A DNA stretch of 64,000 nucleotides, from NCBI RefSeq assembly GCF_009707125.1, contig NZ_WLVL01000017.1, positions 62,001 to 126,000 on the forward strand. The letters are read 5' to 3'. The notes under the pieces were generated by a model, which worked only from the letters and a program-made list of their open reading frames with translations, did no database searches and was not told where the DNA came from. Both the position numbers and the translations under genes were made by a program. How positions within the stretch are numbered: position 1 is the stretch's first letter; every line of letters begins with the position of its first letter. The stretch comes from Arsenicicoccus cauae. GTDB taxonomy: Bacteria > Actinomycetota > Actinomycetes > Actinomycetales > Dermatophilaceae. Shown here in pieces: positions 52,799 through 61,679 of the stretch.

Positions 52799-54319
52799 TC
52801 AGCGGCGCAGGTCCCGCGGCAGGCCCTCGAGCAGACGGAGCCACAGCTCACTGGCGGTCGGATAGCTGGGGACGGCATGCCGCAGCACCGACACCGGGAC
52901 CCGGCCGACGATCGCGATGGTCGCCGCGTGGAGCAGCTCGCCGGCGTCGGGCCCGACGAAGGTCGCGCCCACAACCGTCCGCGAGCCGCGGTCGACGACC
53001 AGCGAGGCCGTGCCCGACGCGTCGTCACGGAGCAGAGCCGCGCCCGCAGCGCCGGTGAAGGGCACCTCGACCACCTCCACCTCGGTCTCGCCGAACCGCT
53101 CCCGAGCCGCGGACGCGGTGAGACCGACCCAGGCGACCTGGGGATCGGTGAACACGACCTGCGGCACCGGCACGTCGTCAGGCACCGGCTCCGGCTCCGC
53201 GCCGGTGGTCCGGGCAGCGAGATGCTGACCCAGGACGCGGGCGCGGTACTTGCCCCAGTGGGTGAGCGGCGCCTCGCCGCTGGCGTCGCCCACGGCCAAC
53301 AGCCAGTCGGGCACCTCCCCCCGGCTGCTCTCGGACGGCGAGCTCGTATGACGGAGGAGGGCCTGCGCGTCCAGCCCCACCGTCTCGAGCCCCAGACCCT
53401 CGAGGCGTGGCCGACGCCCCGTGGCCACCAGCAGCTCGTCGGCCTCGACCACCTCGCCCGCACCCGCCTCGCCGTCCGCTGCAGGGCTCGTCTGGTCGCC
53501 GGTGGGCGCGCCGGCGCCGGTGTCAGCGCTGGTGGTGGTCAGCAGGTGCACCATCCCGCCGTGGACGCGACCGAGACCGGTGTCCCGCGCGTCCTCGCGG
53601 CGGCACCGCGACACCTCCACGCCGAGACGCACGTCGACGCCCGCCCCGCGGAGGGCCTCCAGCACCGCCTCGGACGCGAACGGCTCCGCACCGCCCAGCA
53701 GCCGGTCGCCGCGCACCAGCATCGTGACGTGGGAGCCCAGGGCCGCCATCCAGGTAGCGGCCTCGCACGCGACGACGCCCCCACCCACGATCGCCAGCCG
53801 CTCGGGCACCTCCACCACGCCCGTGGCGTCACGCGATCCCCAGGGCAGGGCGGCGGCATACGGCTCGGGCACGACGGGGCTGCTGCCGGTGGCGATCACG
53901 ACGGCGTGCCGGGCGTGCAGCACCACGGGGCCCTCCCCGTCACGCGTGACCTCCACCGTGCGCGGGCCGGTGATCCGGCCGTGACCTCGCACGACGTCGA
54001 TGCCGGCGCCCTCGGCCCAGTCGACCTGGCTCGCGTCGTCGTAGTGCGACACCCACTCGTCCCGCCGCGCGAGCAGGGCTGCGACGTCCAGGTGGGGGCG
54101 GGACAGGCCACCGAGGTGGGCGGCGGTCGACGCCACCTCGATGGGGCGGAGCAGTGCCTTGCTGGGCATGCATGCGTAGTAGGAGCACTCACCGCCCACG
54201 AGCTCCCGCTCGACGAGCACGGCCGTGAGCCCTGAGTGCTCGGTCGCGTACTGGGCGACGTTCTCACCGACGGGGCCTCCCCCGAGGACGACGACGTCAT
54301 AGGTCTGGTCGCTGCGCAT
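52799..54319 (-). CDS. FAD/NAD(P)-dependent disulfide-oxidoreductase-type flavoprotein
   Basis: A 506-residue protein of the lipoamide dehydrogenase/mercuric reductase family. FAD-binding GGGPVGENVA (about residues 13-22), redox disulfide GGECSYYACMPSK (CxxxxC), second dinucleotide fold AIVGGGVVACE and the ATGRRP/ AVGDAS blocks are all present. The C-terminal HPT motif that normally supplies the catalytic His reads YPTASE here, so the usual His is Tyr. It may be a quinone- or metal-reducing member. Substrate unknown. CAGACT (minus strand) ends 6 nt before the ATG. Confidence 0.85.
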   Translation of the reverse strand: MRSDQTYDVVVLGGGPVGENVAQYATEHSGLTAVLVERELVGGECSYYACMPSKALLRPIEVASTAAHLGGLSRPHLDVAALLARRDEWVSHYDDASQVDWAEGAGIDVVRGHGRITGPRTVEVTRDGEGPVVLHARHAVVIATGSSPVVPEPYAAALPWGSRDATGVVEVPERLAIVGGGVVACEAATWMAALGSHVTMLVRGDRLLGGAEPFASEAVLEALRGAGVDVRLGVEVSRCRREDARDTGLGRVHGGMVHLLTTTSADTGAGAPTGDQTSPAADGEAGAGEVVEADELLVATGRRPRLEGLGLETVGLDAQALLRHTSSPSESSRGEVPDWLLAVGDASGEAPLTHWGKYRARVLGQHLAARTTGAEPEPVPDDVPVPQVVFTDPQVAWVGLTASAARERFGETEVEVVEVPFTGAAGAALLRDDASGTASLVVDRGSRTVVGATFVGPDAGELLHAATIAIVGRVPVSVLRHAVPSYPTASELWLRLLEGLPRDLRR

Positions 54320-54471
54320 GCCGCCAGTCTGCCCGCGTCAGGGGTCATACCGCGCTCTAACGAGCGTTCGACCTGAGGACGATGGCCGCGGTCCCGGCCC
54401 CCGGAGGGGCTGTTTACACCGCCCACGGGGTCGCCCAGGCGTGGCTCCGGCAGCAGTGCCGATGACGCCGG

Positions 54472-54894
54472 TCAGGCAAGCAGGGCGTCGGTGGCGTCGT
54501 CCATGGCTCCCCCGAAGTAGCGCTCCAGCACGGCTGTGAACGCCGGGTCCTGGGGGTCGGCCCGGTGAAAGAGCGTCATGGACGAGCGCAGCTTGAGAGC
54601 GTCGATGCCGCCCATGACGGCGTCGGCGGTCGCCGCGGCAGGGAGCGAGAGGAGCGCCTCGCAGCACTCGTGCAGGCGAGGTCCGAGGACGGGGTGCGCG
54701 AGGTAGGCGCCGGCCTCGTCGAGGTCCGCGATGCCGTAGCGGACCGCCATGCCGCTCCTGCCCAGCCCGCGCACCTGCGGCAGCACGAACCACATCCAGT
54801 GGCTGGTCTTGCGCCCGCGGCGCAGCTCGGCCAGGGCCTGGTCGTAGGCGCCGTGAGCATCCTGGGCCTGAACGAAGCGCGAGAGGTCGTCCAT
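54472..54894 (-). CDS. DUF1810 family protein
   Basis: A 140-residue protein with the family's core RFVQAQDAHGAYDQALAELRRGRKTSHWMWFVLPQVRGLGRS and MTLFHRADPQDPAFTAVLERYFGG. Small cytoplasmic protein with no established role (related in structure to calpastatin-like folds). ATG 54894 rather than an ATG 9 nt upstream, because CAGAGT (minus strand, 54907-54902) ends 7 nt before it. Confidence 0.88.
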   Translation of the reverse strand: MDDLSRFVQAQDAHGAYDQALAELRRGRKTSHWMWFVLPQVRGLGRSGMAVRYGIADLDEAGAYLAHPVLGPRLHECCEALLSLPAAATADAVMGGIDALKLRSSMTLFHRADPQDPAFTAVLERYFGGAMDDATDALLA

Positions 54895-55140
54895 GCGCAC
54901 CACTCTGCCACCGGCCGGCGAGGCAGGGTGCGCTGCTCAGGCCATGAGGTCGTGGCCTGGATCGGGATCATGGCCGTGGTCGGCATCGTAGGGCGGCGGC
55001 GCCGGCTCCGGCGGTGGCGGGGCGGGCGGCCGCGCACCAGCCCGCGGCGAGAGTAATCGATCCAACCATCGGCGGGGGTCCGAGAGACCGACGCCGGGCG
55101 ATAGCGTGGGCCGAGACCCGACGACTCCCGTGGAGGACCG

Positions 55141-55581
55141 ATGCAACCCCGCCAGCCCGTGCCGCCGTTCACCCGTGAGACCGCCCTGGCCAAGGTGCAG
55201 GCGGCGGAGGACGCGTGGAACACCCGCGACCCCGAGCGCGTCGCCGGCGCCTACACCGTCGACACCGTTTGGCGGAACCGCGACGACCACCTGCGCGGCC
55301 GCGACGAGGTCACCGCCTTCCTCACCCGCAAGTGGGAGCGCGAGCTGGACTACCGGCTCCGCAAGAACCTCTGGACGTTCGGTGACGACCGGATCGCGGT
55401 GCGCTTCCAGTACGAGTGGCGCGACGCCGACGGGCAGTGGTGGCGGTCCTACGGCAACGAGCTGTGGGAGTTCGACGAGCTGGGCTACATGGCGCGGCGC
55501 GAGGCCTCCATCAACGACACGGCCATCGTCGAGAGCGACCTGCGGGTCACGCCCGGCGCGGGCGAGCTCCCCGCCTGGTGA
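55141..55581 (+). CDS. DUF1348 (NTF2-like) protein
   Basis: A 146-residue cone-shaped NTF2-like fold: [73 protein letters not shown], and [15 protein letters not shown]. The family is strongly conserved but has no firm function; DUF1348 members are near-neutral steroid-isomerase-like binders. GGAGGA lies 5 nt upstream. Its stop overlaps the next gene's GTG (GTGA), so the two are co-translated. Confidence 0.87.
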   Translation: MQPRQPVPPFTRETALAKVQAAEDAWNTRDPERVAGAYTVDTVWRNRDDHLRGRDEVTAFLTRKWERELDYRLRKNLWTFGDDRIAVRFQYEWRDADGQWWRSYGNELWEFDELGYMARREASINDTAIVESDLRVTPGAGELPAW

Positions 55582-56225
55582 GGGACTCCACTACCCACGA
55601 CGACTGGCAGCGCACGTCCCCGCCGAGCGAGCAGCTCGACTGGGACACCCTGTGGACGGACGAGCGTCACGGCGGCTGGCAGGTCGAGGCCGCCACGCGC
55701 GAGACGGACGGTTGGACGCGCACCAACCTGCGCCTGCAGCTCGGCGACGAGGACCGCCGCCTCACTGGCGCGGCCTGCGTGTGCATCCGTCGCGACGGCG
55801 CAGGGGGTGGTGAGGCGCGCGTGCTCCTCGTCGACCAGGAGCGACCGGCGCCCGGGGTGCGGTTGTGGGAGATCCCGCGCGGGATGGTCGACCCCGGCGA
55901 CGCCTCCCCTGCGCAGGCGGCGCTGCGCGAGCTGGGCGAGGAGACCAGCATGGTGGCCTCGCTCGAGGCTGAGCTGGGCGAGATCTATCCAGACACCGGG
56001 GTGTTCGCGGGATCGGTGGCCGTGGTCCTGGCGGGGTTCGTCCGCGAGGAGGGGAGCCAGGACGACGAGGAGCCCGAGGTCGAGGCGACGCGGTGGTTCA
56101 CCCGCGCCCAGGTCCGCGAGCTCATCGCCACGGGCCGGCTGCGCGACGGCATCAGTCTCGGGGCGCTCGCCCTCGCGGACGTATGGCGGGAGGACGCCGC
56201 CGTCACCGCCGCATCATCCGGGTGA
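55578..56225 (+). CDS. NUDIX hydrolase
   Basis: A 215-residue protein with a NUDIX box [27 protein letters not shown], which keeps the R-E-L-x-E-E core but has Asp in the first Glu position and one extra residue before RE. The ADP-ribose pyrophosphatase type (PRGxxD/E before the box) is the nearest. It hydrolyses a nucleoside diphosphate linked to another group. GTG 55578 overlaps the DUF1348 stop. An N-terminal stretch of about 50 residues precedes the fold. Confidence 0.85.
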   Translation: MRDSTTHDDWQRTSPPSEQLDWDTLWTDERHGGWQVEAATRETDGWTRTNLRLQLGDEDRRLTGAACVCIRRDGAGGGEARVLLVDQERPAPGVRLWEIPRGMVDPGDASPAQAALRELGEETSMVASLEAELGEIYPDTGVFAGSVAVVLAGFVREEGSQDDEEPEVEATRWFTRAQVRELIATGRLRDGISLGALALADVWREDAAVTAASSG

Positions 56226-57108
56226 TCGCCACGCCGAGCAGGCACAGCGCGCCACCCAGCAGCATGACGGGCGTCGGGGCCTCCCCCAGCAGCAGCCAGG
56301 ACAGCACGATGGCGACGGCGGGGACGACATACGTGGTCGCGGAGGTGCGCCCGGCCGAGGTCCGCATGAGCACGTAGGCCCAGGTCGTGAACGCGAACGC
56401 CGTTGGCAGCACGCCCATGTAGGCGATGGCCAGCGTCGCGCCGAGCGGCGCCGTGGCGAGGTCGTGGGCCAGGCGTCCCGACCACGGCAAAAGCGCCACG
56501 GCGCCGGCGGTCGCGCCGAGCCACGTCAGGGTGGTGGAGTCGACGGAGCGCATCAGGTGCTTCTGGAGCAGCGTGGCGCCGGCGTAGAGGACGGCCGCGG
56601 CGAGCGCCAGCAGCAGTCCGGTGATCGCGAGGTGGCCGCCGCTGGACTCCAGGCCGATCAGCACCACGCCGACGAAGGACACGGGCGCGCCGATCAGCAG
56701 CCCACGCGGAAACCCCTCTCCGAGGAAGAGACCCGCGAAGACCACGACCATCAGCGGCGCGAGGTTGACGATCATCGCGGCAGTGCCCGCGTCGACGGTC
56801 TGCTCGGCGACGTTGAGCGCCAACAGGTAGAGACAGAACCAGCCGACGCCCCACGCGATCACCAGGGGCACGGATCTGCGTTGGGGCCAGCGGATCCCGG
56901 AGCGGGCGGCGATGAGACCCAGCACGACTGCGCCGACGAGCATGCGCAGCAGCGCCATCGAGCCGGCGTCGTAGTGCGGCCCGGCATACCGGATCACGAT
57001 GAACGACGAGGCCCACAGGACGACGGTCGTGGCGGCGGCGAGCAGCACGCGCGGCTCGTTGGCCTGGTCGCGCGTCGTCACATGGGTCGGGGCAGTGGGT
57101 GCGGTCAC
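56203..57108 (-). CDS. EamA-family drug/metabolite transporter
   Basis: An integral membrane protein with ten helices from two EamA repeats (AAATTVVLWASSFIVIRYAGPHYDAGSMALLRMLVGAVV; ITGLLLALAAAVLYAGATLLQKHLM). It transports small metabolites or drugs, direction unknown. From GTG 57108 it has 301 residues; AGGGAG lies about 11 nt before it. An ATG at 57141 (312 residues) is the alternative. Its 3' end overlaps the NUDIX gene by 23 bp. Confidence 0.82.
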   Translation of the reverse strand: MTAPTAPTHVTTRDQANEPRVLLAAATTVVLWASSFIVIRYAGPHYDAGSMALLRMLVGAVVLGLIAARSGIRWPQRRSVPLVIAWGVGWFCLYLLALNVAEQTVDAGTAAMIVNLAPLMVVVFAGLFLGEGFPRGLLIGAPVSFVGVVLIGLESSGGHLAITGLLLALAAAVLYAGATLLQKHLMRSVDSTTLTWLGATAGAVALLPWSGRLAHDLATAPLGATLAIAYMGVLPTAFAFTTWAYVLMRTSAGRTSATTYVVPAVAIVLSWLLLGEAPTPVMLLGGALCLLGVAITRMMRR

Positions 57109-57226
57109 GGTCTGATCATCTCCCTCGAAGCCGGCCGGCATCAGCAGCCCGTCGGCCGTCGCGTGGTGGACGTCCTGACGACCCGCTCCCAGGTCTCGTA
57201 GGGGGGGCTCGGCATACGGTGAAGCC

Positions 57227-58153
57227 ATGCCCTCGTTGATGTCCCACGCCGTCCTGCCGCTGCTGCTGCGAGCCACCCGCGCCAACCGGCCGTTCCGCAC
57301 CGAGCGCGGCGCCCGACAGCGGCTGGCCGAGCGGACCACCCGCCCCGAGGCCTACGGCCCACCTCGGTTGCTGCGCAGGGACGTTCGCATCGACGTCGAG
57401 CGCGTCGGCGGCTGGCCGGTCTACACGGTCCGGCCCCGGTCGGGCGAGCCGCGCGGCGGCGTCGTCTACGCCCACGGGGGCGGGTGGTATGCCGAGATCG
57501 CCCGCCAGCACTGGGAGCTCACGGCCCAGGTCGCCGCGCAGGCGGGGGTGGCGGTGACCGTGCCGATCTATCCCCTGGTGCCCTACGGGACGGCGGCGCA
57601 GGTGGTGCCGGCCTTCGCCGACCTGGTGCTGCGCAGCGAGCAGCGCTGGGGCACCACGGCCCTCGCCGGCGACTCGGCCGGCGGCCAGATCGCGCTGTCG
57701 ACGGCGATCCTGCTGCGGGACAGGGACGCTCGCACCTTTCCCCGCACCCCGCTCATCGCCCCGGCGCTCGACCTGTCGCTGAGCAACCCCGAGATCGACA
57801 CGGTCCAGCCCCACGACCCGTGGCTGGGTCGCGACGGCACGCGGGTCTTCATCGACCTGTGGCGCGCGAGGCTGCCGTTGGACGACCCGCTCGTCAGCCC
57901 GCTCGCAGCGGACCTGACCGGCCTGGGCCCGATCAGCCTGTATGCCGGCACCCACGACATCCTGTGGCCCGACGCGAAGCTCTTGATCGCCCGGGCCCGA
58001 GAGGCCGGCGTCGAGGTGGACTACCACGAGCAGGAGGGGCTCGTGCACGTGTATCCCCTCACGCCGACCCCCGAGGGACGAGCAGCCCGGGCCTCGATCG
58101 TGTCCACCCTGGCCCGTCACATCGAGGGGCCCGGCCGGATCTCCACCCCGTAG
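57227..58153 (+). CDS. Alpha/beta hydrolase (hormone-sensitive lipase type)
   Basis: A 308-residue esterase. Oxyanion-hole motif HGGGW (83-87), nucleophile Ser150 in GDSAGG, Asp244 in GTHDILWPD and His274 in GLVHVYPL complete a triad. This HSL class cleaves short or medium acyl esters, for example triacyl fragments. The protein is soluble, without a signal peptide. TACGGT (57215-57220) ends 6 nt before the ATG, giving a leaderless start. Confidence 0.9.
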   Translation: MPSLMSHAVLPLLLRATRANRPFRTERGARQRLAERTTRPEAYGPPRLLRRDVRIDVERVGGWPVYTVRPRSGEPRGGVVYAHGGGWYAEIARQHWELTAQVAAQAGVAVTVPIYPLVPYGTAAQVVPAFADLVLRSEQRWGTTALAGDSAGGQIALSTAILLRDRDARTFPRTPLIAPALDLSLSNPEIDTVQPHDPWLGRDGTRVFIDLWRARLPLDDPLVSPLAADLTGLGPISLYAGTHDILWPDAKLLIARAREAGVEVDYHEQEGLVHVYPLTPTPEGRAARASIVSTLARHIEGPGRISTP

Positions 58154-58437
58154 CCGAGCGACACGTCCGTGATCCCTACGCCCACCTCGGGCGCCCAGGG
58201 CCGGGGCCCGGGCGGGTCCTCCGGGGCAGCCAAGGGGCAGTCGTGCGCCACGCTCGCCAGACCCACGGGCGTGCTCAGCACGTGATGGCGCAGGTGGAGC
58301 CGCGAGGGTGACCCCGGCGGCAGGAACGGTGAGAGGTCTCGGTGGTGCCACGCCTCGAAGGGGCTGTCGTCGTCGAGCACCTGCAGGCGCACCAGCACGG
58401 CCAGGACATCGCCATCCAGGCCGACGACCTGCGACAC
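58117..58437 (-). pseudogene. Protein fragment with no 5' part, at the edge of the sulfonate island
   Basis: A frame of 106 residues reads like protein (VVGLDGDVLAVLVRLQVLDDDSPFEAWHHRDLSPFLPPGSPSRLHLRHHVLS) and overlaps the esterase 3' end by 37 bp. Its only possible start is a GTG at 58437 with no ribosome site. The open frame continues upstream to near 58480, where the Rrf2 gene and a different codon usage begin. It looks like the C-terminal part of a gene whose 5' end was replaced. Family not recognised. Confidence 0.45.
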
Positions 58438-58483
58438 ACGGCATGTCGAGATGTGACGTGGGGGTGGTCGGGTTCGACAGGGG

Positions 58484-58936
58484 TCAGCGGTTTTGCCAAG
58501 CGTCTGGCGCGGTGAGCAGTTGTCGGATGTGCTCGGGGTACCGCCCGCTCAGGACGTCTTGGAGGCTCACGTCGTCGAGCACCTGCCGTAGTGCGACGCG
58601 CAATGCGACCCATAGCTCGGGAAGGTGGCTGGCCAGATCCTCGTAGGACGTCTCGTGCGGCCGTAGCCCGTGGACCCGGGCCAGCGGTCCGTCGACCGCG
58701 CGGAAGATCTCGCCGATCGACACTTCTGAAGGGTCCTCGGCCAGCTGGTATCCGCCTGCCGGTCCGCGCTGGCTGGTGACCAACCCGTCACGCCTGAGGT
58801 CGGCCAGGATCGCCGCGAGGAACTTGCGCGGGATGTTCTGCGATTCGGCGATGGCGGCCACCGACGACGAGCCAGGCTGGGCGGCGAGGTACAGCAGCGC
58901 CCGTACGGCGTATTCGACGCGGGTGGACACGTTCAC
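58484..58936 (-). CDS. Rrf2-family transcriptional regulator (sulfur type)
   Basis: A 150-residue winged-helix regulator: STRVEYAVRALLYLAAQPGSSSVAAIAESQNIPRKFLAAILADLRRDGLVTSQRGPAGGYQLA. It has no Cys in this region, so it is not an Fe-S sensor; Cys-free members such as CymR sense cysteine metabolism through a partner. It is divergent from the sulfonate cluster and probably its regulator. GTG 58936 (also 58930): CAGAAT ends 8 nt before it. Confidence 0.87.
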   Translation of the reverse strand: MNVSTRVEYAVRALLYLAAQPGSSSVAAIAESQNIPRKFLAAILADLRRDGLVTSQRGPAGGYQLAEDPSEVSIGEIFRAVDGPLARVHGLRPHETSYEDLASHLPELWVALRVALRQVLDDVSLQDVLSGRYPEHIRQLLTAPDAWQNR

Positions 58937-59047
58937 GATGGAGCATTCTGCCAGCACCGCGCTCACGGACCGGGGTGGGTGTCGCCTAGGACCGGACTCC
59001 CCGAGGTTGAAGTGCGTCCTGCAATCCGGACAGTTGGGGACCGTCGG

Positions 59048-59100
59048 TTGCACCCTCGGGCTAAATCCTATAAAACCGATGTACTAACTAGGAAACGACG
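59048..59100 (+). promoter_or_regulatory. Promoter of the sulfonate cluster
   Basis: TTGCAC (59048-59053) and TATAAA (59069-59074) form a -35/-10 pair with a 15-bp spacer, in DNA that is unusually AT-rich for this window. AAAACCGATGTACTAACTAGG follows the -10 and is a candidate Rrf2 site overlapping the transcription start. AGGAAA is placed before the leader-peptide ATG at 59101. Confidence 0.6.
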
Positions 59101-59265
59101 ATGAAGGATTTCGCGATGCTCCACACCGCACGGCACCACGATGTGCTGACGCGCGCCACGGTGGGCATGCAGCACCGACCGGGGATGTCCCGGCCCGTCG
59201 GTAGGTACCTCACCGCTCGTCGTCACGTCGACCTCCTGCGGGTCTCCTCGGCGCTCTGTCGCTGA
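59101..59265 (+). CDS. Leader peptide, RRHVDLxR type (cysteine-responsive)
   Basis: A 54-residue ORF with AGGAAA 5-8 nt upstream. Its C-terminus contains RRHVDLLRVSSALC and ends shortly after. Short ORFs with this RRHVDLxR...C ending precede sulfur-assimilation genes in many actinobacteria and are thought to work as cysteine-responsive attenuators. Shorter in-frame starts at ATG 59167 or 59185 would give 32 or 26 residues, closer to the usual size. It is the first ORF of the cluster. Confidence 0.8.
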   Translation: MKDFAMLHTARHHDVLTRATVGMQHRPGMSRPVGRYLTARRHVDLLRVSSALCR

Positions 59266-59326
59266 TCCTGACGTTCGTCCCGTTAGTCCGCAGCAGCCAG
59301 CGGCGTGCCAGCTGCAGTCCGCACAC

Positions 59327-59494
59327 ATGCATGGTCCCTCAGCACGGCCTTGCGTCCACGTGACCAACGTCGCCGCACGGATCTGCACCCCGCTGGTGCT
59401 GGCCGGCAGCGTGCTCATCTCCCTCGTCGGCATCACCAGGGGCACCCTGCTTCGCCTGGCCGGACGCGCCTCCGACGAGACCATCAGCGGCTGA
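59327..59494 (+). CDS. Small hydrophobic ORF between leader and dioxygenase
   Basis: A 55-residue ORF (ATG 59327; a GTG at 59360 would give 44) with a central membrane segment ICTPLVLAGSVLISLVGI. No clear ribosome site. A small single-helix protein is plausible, and a second small hydrophobic ORF precedes the permease. Unknown family; may be a coincidence of an uninterrupted frame. Confidence 0.35.
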   Translation: MHGPSARPCVHVTNVAARICTPLVLAGSVLISLVGITRGTLLRLAGRASDETISG

Positions 59495-59554
59495 ACCAGC
59501 CACACCGCGTACGTCCCTCAAAGCACCCCCGGTTCTTCCGCGAGAGGAATTCCC

Positions 59555-60451
59555 ATGACCATCACCACTGACAAGCCCACCACCGGCACAACCAACCTTG
59601 GCCCGCGCATCGAACCGCTCGGTCCCTGCATCGGGGCCAGGGTGCGCGCCGTCGACCTGCGCCAGTTGACTGACAGCGACGTCGCCGTTGTCCACGAGGC
59701 CCTGCTGCGGCACAAGGTGCTGTTCTTCTCCGGCCAGGAGCTCACTGATGACGACCAGGTGGCGCTGGGCAATCGCCTGGGCGACCTGACCGCGGGCCAC
59801 CCTGTCGCCAAGTCGAACGGCAGCCGCGCCGAGATCTACAACATCGACAGCACCGACCCCGAATTCAGCTTCTCCGACGTCTGGCACACCGACGTCACCT
59901 TCGTGCAGCGCCCGCCGGCCGGCTCCATCCTGCGCGCCGTGACCCTGCCGCCCACCGGCGGTGACACGCAGTGGGCCGACAGCCAGGCCGCTTACCGCTC
60001 GCTGGCGGAGCCGGTGCAGCACCTGGTTGACCAGCTCACCGCAGTCCACGACGGCAACCGGGAGTGGGGTGCCTACCTGCGTCGGCACGAGAACCGCGGC
60101 AATGTGTGGGACGGCGTCGAGGTGACCAGCATCCCGCCCGTCGAGCACCCGGTGGTGCGGGTGCACCCCGAGACCGGTGAGAAGGGGCTGTTCGTGCAGC
60201 CCGGGTTCACCTCCCACATCGTCGGGGTCTCCGATGCCGAGAGCCGCGCCATCCTCGACCTGCTGTATGCCCACCTCACGAAGCCGGAGCACCTCGTGCG
60301 GCACCGTTGGTCGCCGGGCGACGTCGGTATCTGGGACAACCGCAGCACCGCCCACTACGCCAATCGCGACTACACGGCACCCCGGGTGATGCGACGCGTG
60401 ACCCTACGCGGGGACGTTCCCCAAGGTCCGGCTGGTGTGCCCGGTCGCTGA
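59555..60451 (+). CDS. TauD/TfdA-family Fe(II)/2-oxoglutarate dioxygenase
   Basis: A 298-residue enzyme. The iron facial triad is His111 and Asp113 (VWHTDVTF) with distal His267 (DNRSTAHYA); the 2-oxoglutarate-binding Arg follows (RVMRRVTLRGD, about 280-281). TauD oxidises taurine, releasing sulfite; other members act on alkylsulfonates or alkyl sulfates. With an adjacent ABC importer of the SsuABC/TauABC type, a sulfonate or sulfate-ester sulfur source is likely. GAGAGGAA lies before the ATG. Confidence 0.9.
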   Translation: MTITTDKPTTGTTNLGPRIEPLGPCIGARVRAVDLRQLTDSDVAVVHEALLRHKVLFFSGQELTDDDQVALGNRLGDLTAGHPVAKSNGSRAEIYNIDSTDPEFSFSDVWHTDVTFVQRPPAGSILRAVTLPPTGGDTQWADSQAAYRSLAEPVQHLVDQLTAVHDGNREWGAYLRRHENRGNVWDGVEVTSIPPVEHPVVRVHPETGEKGLFVQPGFTSHIVGVSDAESRAILDLLYAHLTKPEHLVRHRWSPGDVGIWDNRSTAHYANRDYTAPRVMRRVTLRGDVPQGPAGVPGR

Positions 60452-60588
60452 CGCAGTCCGCACATCAGGCCCGTGTCCGTGGTGGCCTCTGCACCGCGGA
60501 AACGGACCCACGCCCGCAGAACCCGCGGTCGGTTCGCACCCGTGCTGCCATCAATGCCCTCCCCTCCGCCTTCACAGGAAGCCTGCGC

Positions 60589-60744
60589 ATGTCCCTCACC
60601 GTCACGGGCCTCGCTGCCCTCGAAACACTCGCGCTGCTCGGCGCCCCACCACCCGGGCTGATCATCGGCACCGTTGCCATCGCCGGCCTCGTCGTGGCAC
60701 TCGGACGCCCGCACACGCGTACGCCTGAGCCCATTACGCCATGA
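60589..60744 (+). CDS. Small hydrophobic protein coupled to the permease
   Basis: A 51-residue ORF with an AGGAAG ribosome site, MSLTVTGLAALETLALLGAP then GLIIGTVAIAGLVVALGRP: one or two membrane segments and a short polar tail. Its stop overlaps the permease start (ATGA at 60741-60744), so it is translated with it. I know no family. The role may be that of an accessory subunit of the importer. Confidence 0.6.
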   Translation: MSLTVTGLAALETLALLGAPPPGLIIGTVAIAGLVVALGRPHTRTPEPITP

Positions 60745-61679
60745 CCGCCAAGCCAGTCACCAGCACCACCGCCTCGACGCGAGCCGCCACCGCGTCTGAA
60801 CTGGCCCAGTCCGGGCCGGGCCCCTCGTCCGGTCCGGACGAGCCCACCCGTCGGCGGCCTCCCTGGCCGGGACGCACCCGCCTGAGGCTCTGGGGCACCG
60901 ACCTTGCCGCTTTCCTGGTTGTCCTCTTCGTCTGGTGGGCCCTCACCGGCAGCAAGATGATCCAGCCCCTGTTCCTGCCCAGCCCCCAGTCGGTGGTACG
61001 CGCCTTCACGGAGGCGAACTCCTGCCGTCCGATCGCGGCCGGCAACCCGCGCGTCGTCTGCGGCGAGCAGGGCTACTTCCTGTGGGAGCACCTGCTGGCA
61101 AGCCTGCAACGCATCGGCATCGGCGTCCTCGCCGGCATCGCGGTGGGAGTGCTGCTGGGTTTCGCGATGGCACTCGTCCCGGTGCTCGATCGGCTGGTGG
61201 AGCCCTACCTGAGCTTCCTGCGGTCCCTGCCGCCGCTCGGCTACATCGGCCTGCTCATCGTCTGGTTCGGAATCGGTGACACCTCCAAGATCTGGCTGCT
61301 GTTCCTGGCTGCCTTCCCACCGATTGCCCTGGCGACCATCGACGGTGTCAAGGGCATCCGCAGTGATCGCGTCCACGCGGCCCAAAGCCTGGGCGCCAGC
61401 AGGATGCAGGTGTTGCGGTTCGTGATTCTGCCCGCCAGCCTGCCGTCGATCATGAGCGGCGTCCGGCTCGCCACCGGGTTCGCCTGGACCACGGTCGTGG
61501 CGGCGGAACTCAACAACGGCATCCCGGGAATCGGTGGCCTCGCCTACCTGTCCGGCACCCAGCTGCAGACACCCTTGACCATTGCCTGCATCATCGTGAT
61601 CGGCATCGCGGCGATCCTGCTCGACGCGCTGATCAAGCGCATCACCTCGCTGCTGGTGCCATGGCAGGGACGCGCATGA
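60741..61679 (+). CDS. ABC transporter permease, sulfonate/taurine type
   Basis: A 312-residue permease of the SsuC/TauC type: a disordered cytoplasmic N-terminus (about 60 residues), then six helices and the EAA-loop SLGASRMQVLRFVILPASLPSIMSGVRLATGFAW, with Gly in the family position. It forms the channel of the importer. It is coupled to the small ORF before it and to the binding-protein gene after it (ATGA at 61676-61679). Confidence 0.9.
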   Translation: MTAKPVTSTTASTRAATASELAQSGPGPSSGPDEPTRRRPPWPGRTRLRLWGTDLAAFLVVLFVWWALTGSKMIQPLFLPSPQSVVRAFTEANSCRPIAAGNPRVVCGEQGYFLWEHLLASLQRIGIGVLAGIAVGVLLGFAMALVPVLDRLVEPYLSFLRSLPPLGYIGLLIVWFGIGDTSKIWLLFLAAFPPIALATIDGVKGIRSDRVHAAQSLGASRMQVLRFVILPASLPSIMSGVRLATGFAWTTVVAAELNNGIPGIGGLAYLSGTQLQTPLTIACIIVIGIAAILLDALIKRITSLLVPWQGRA

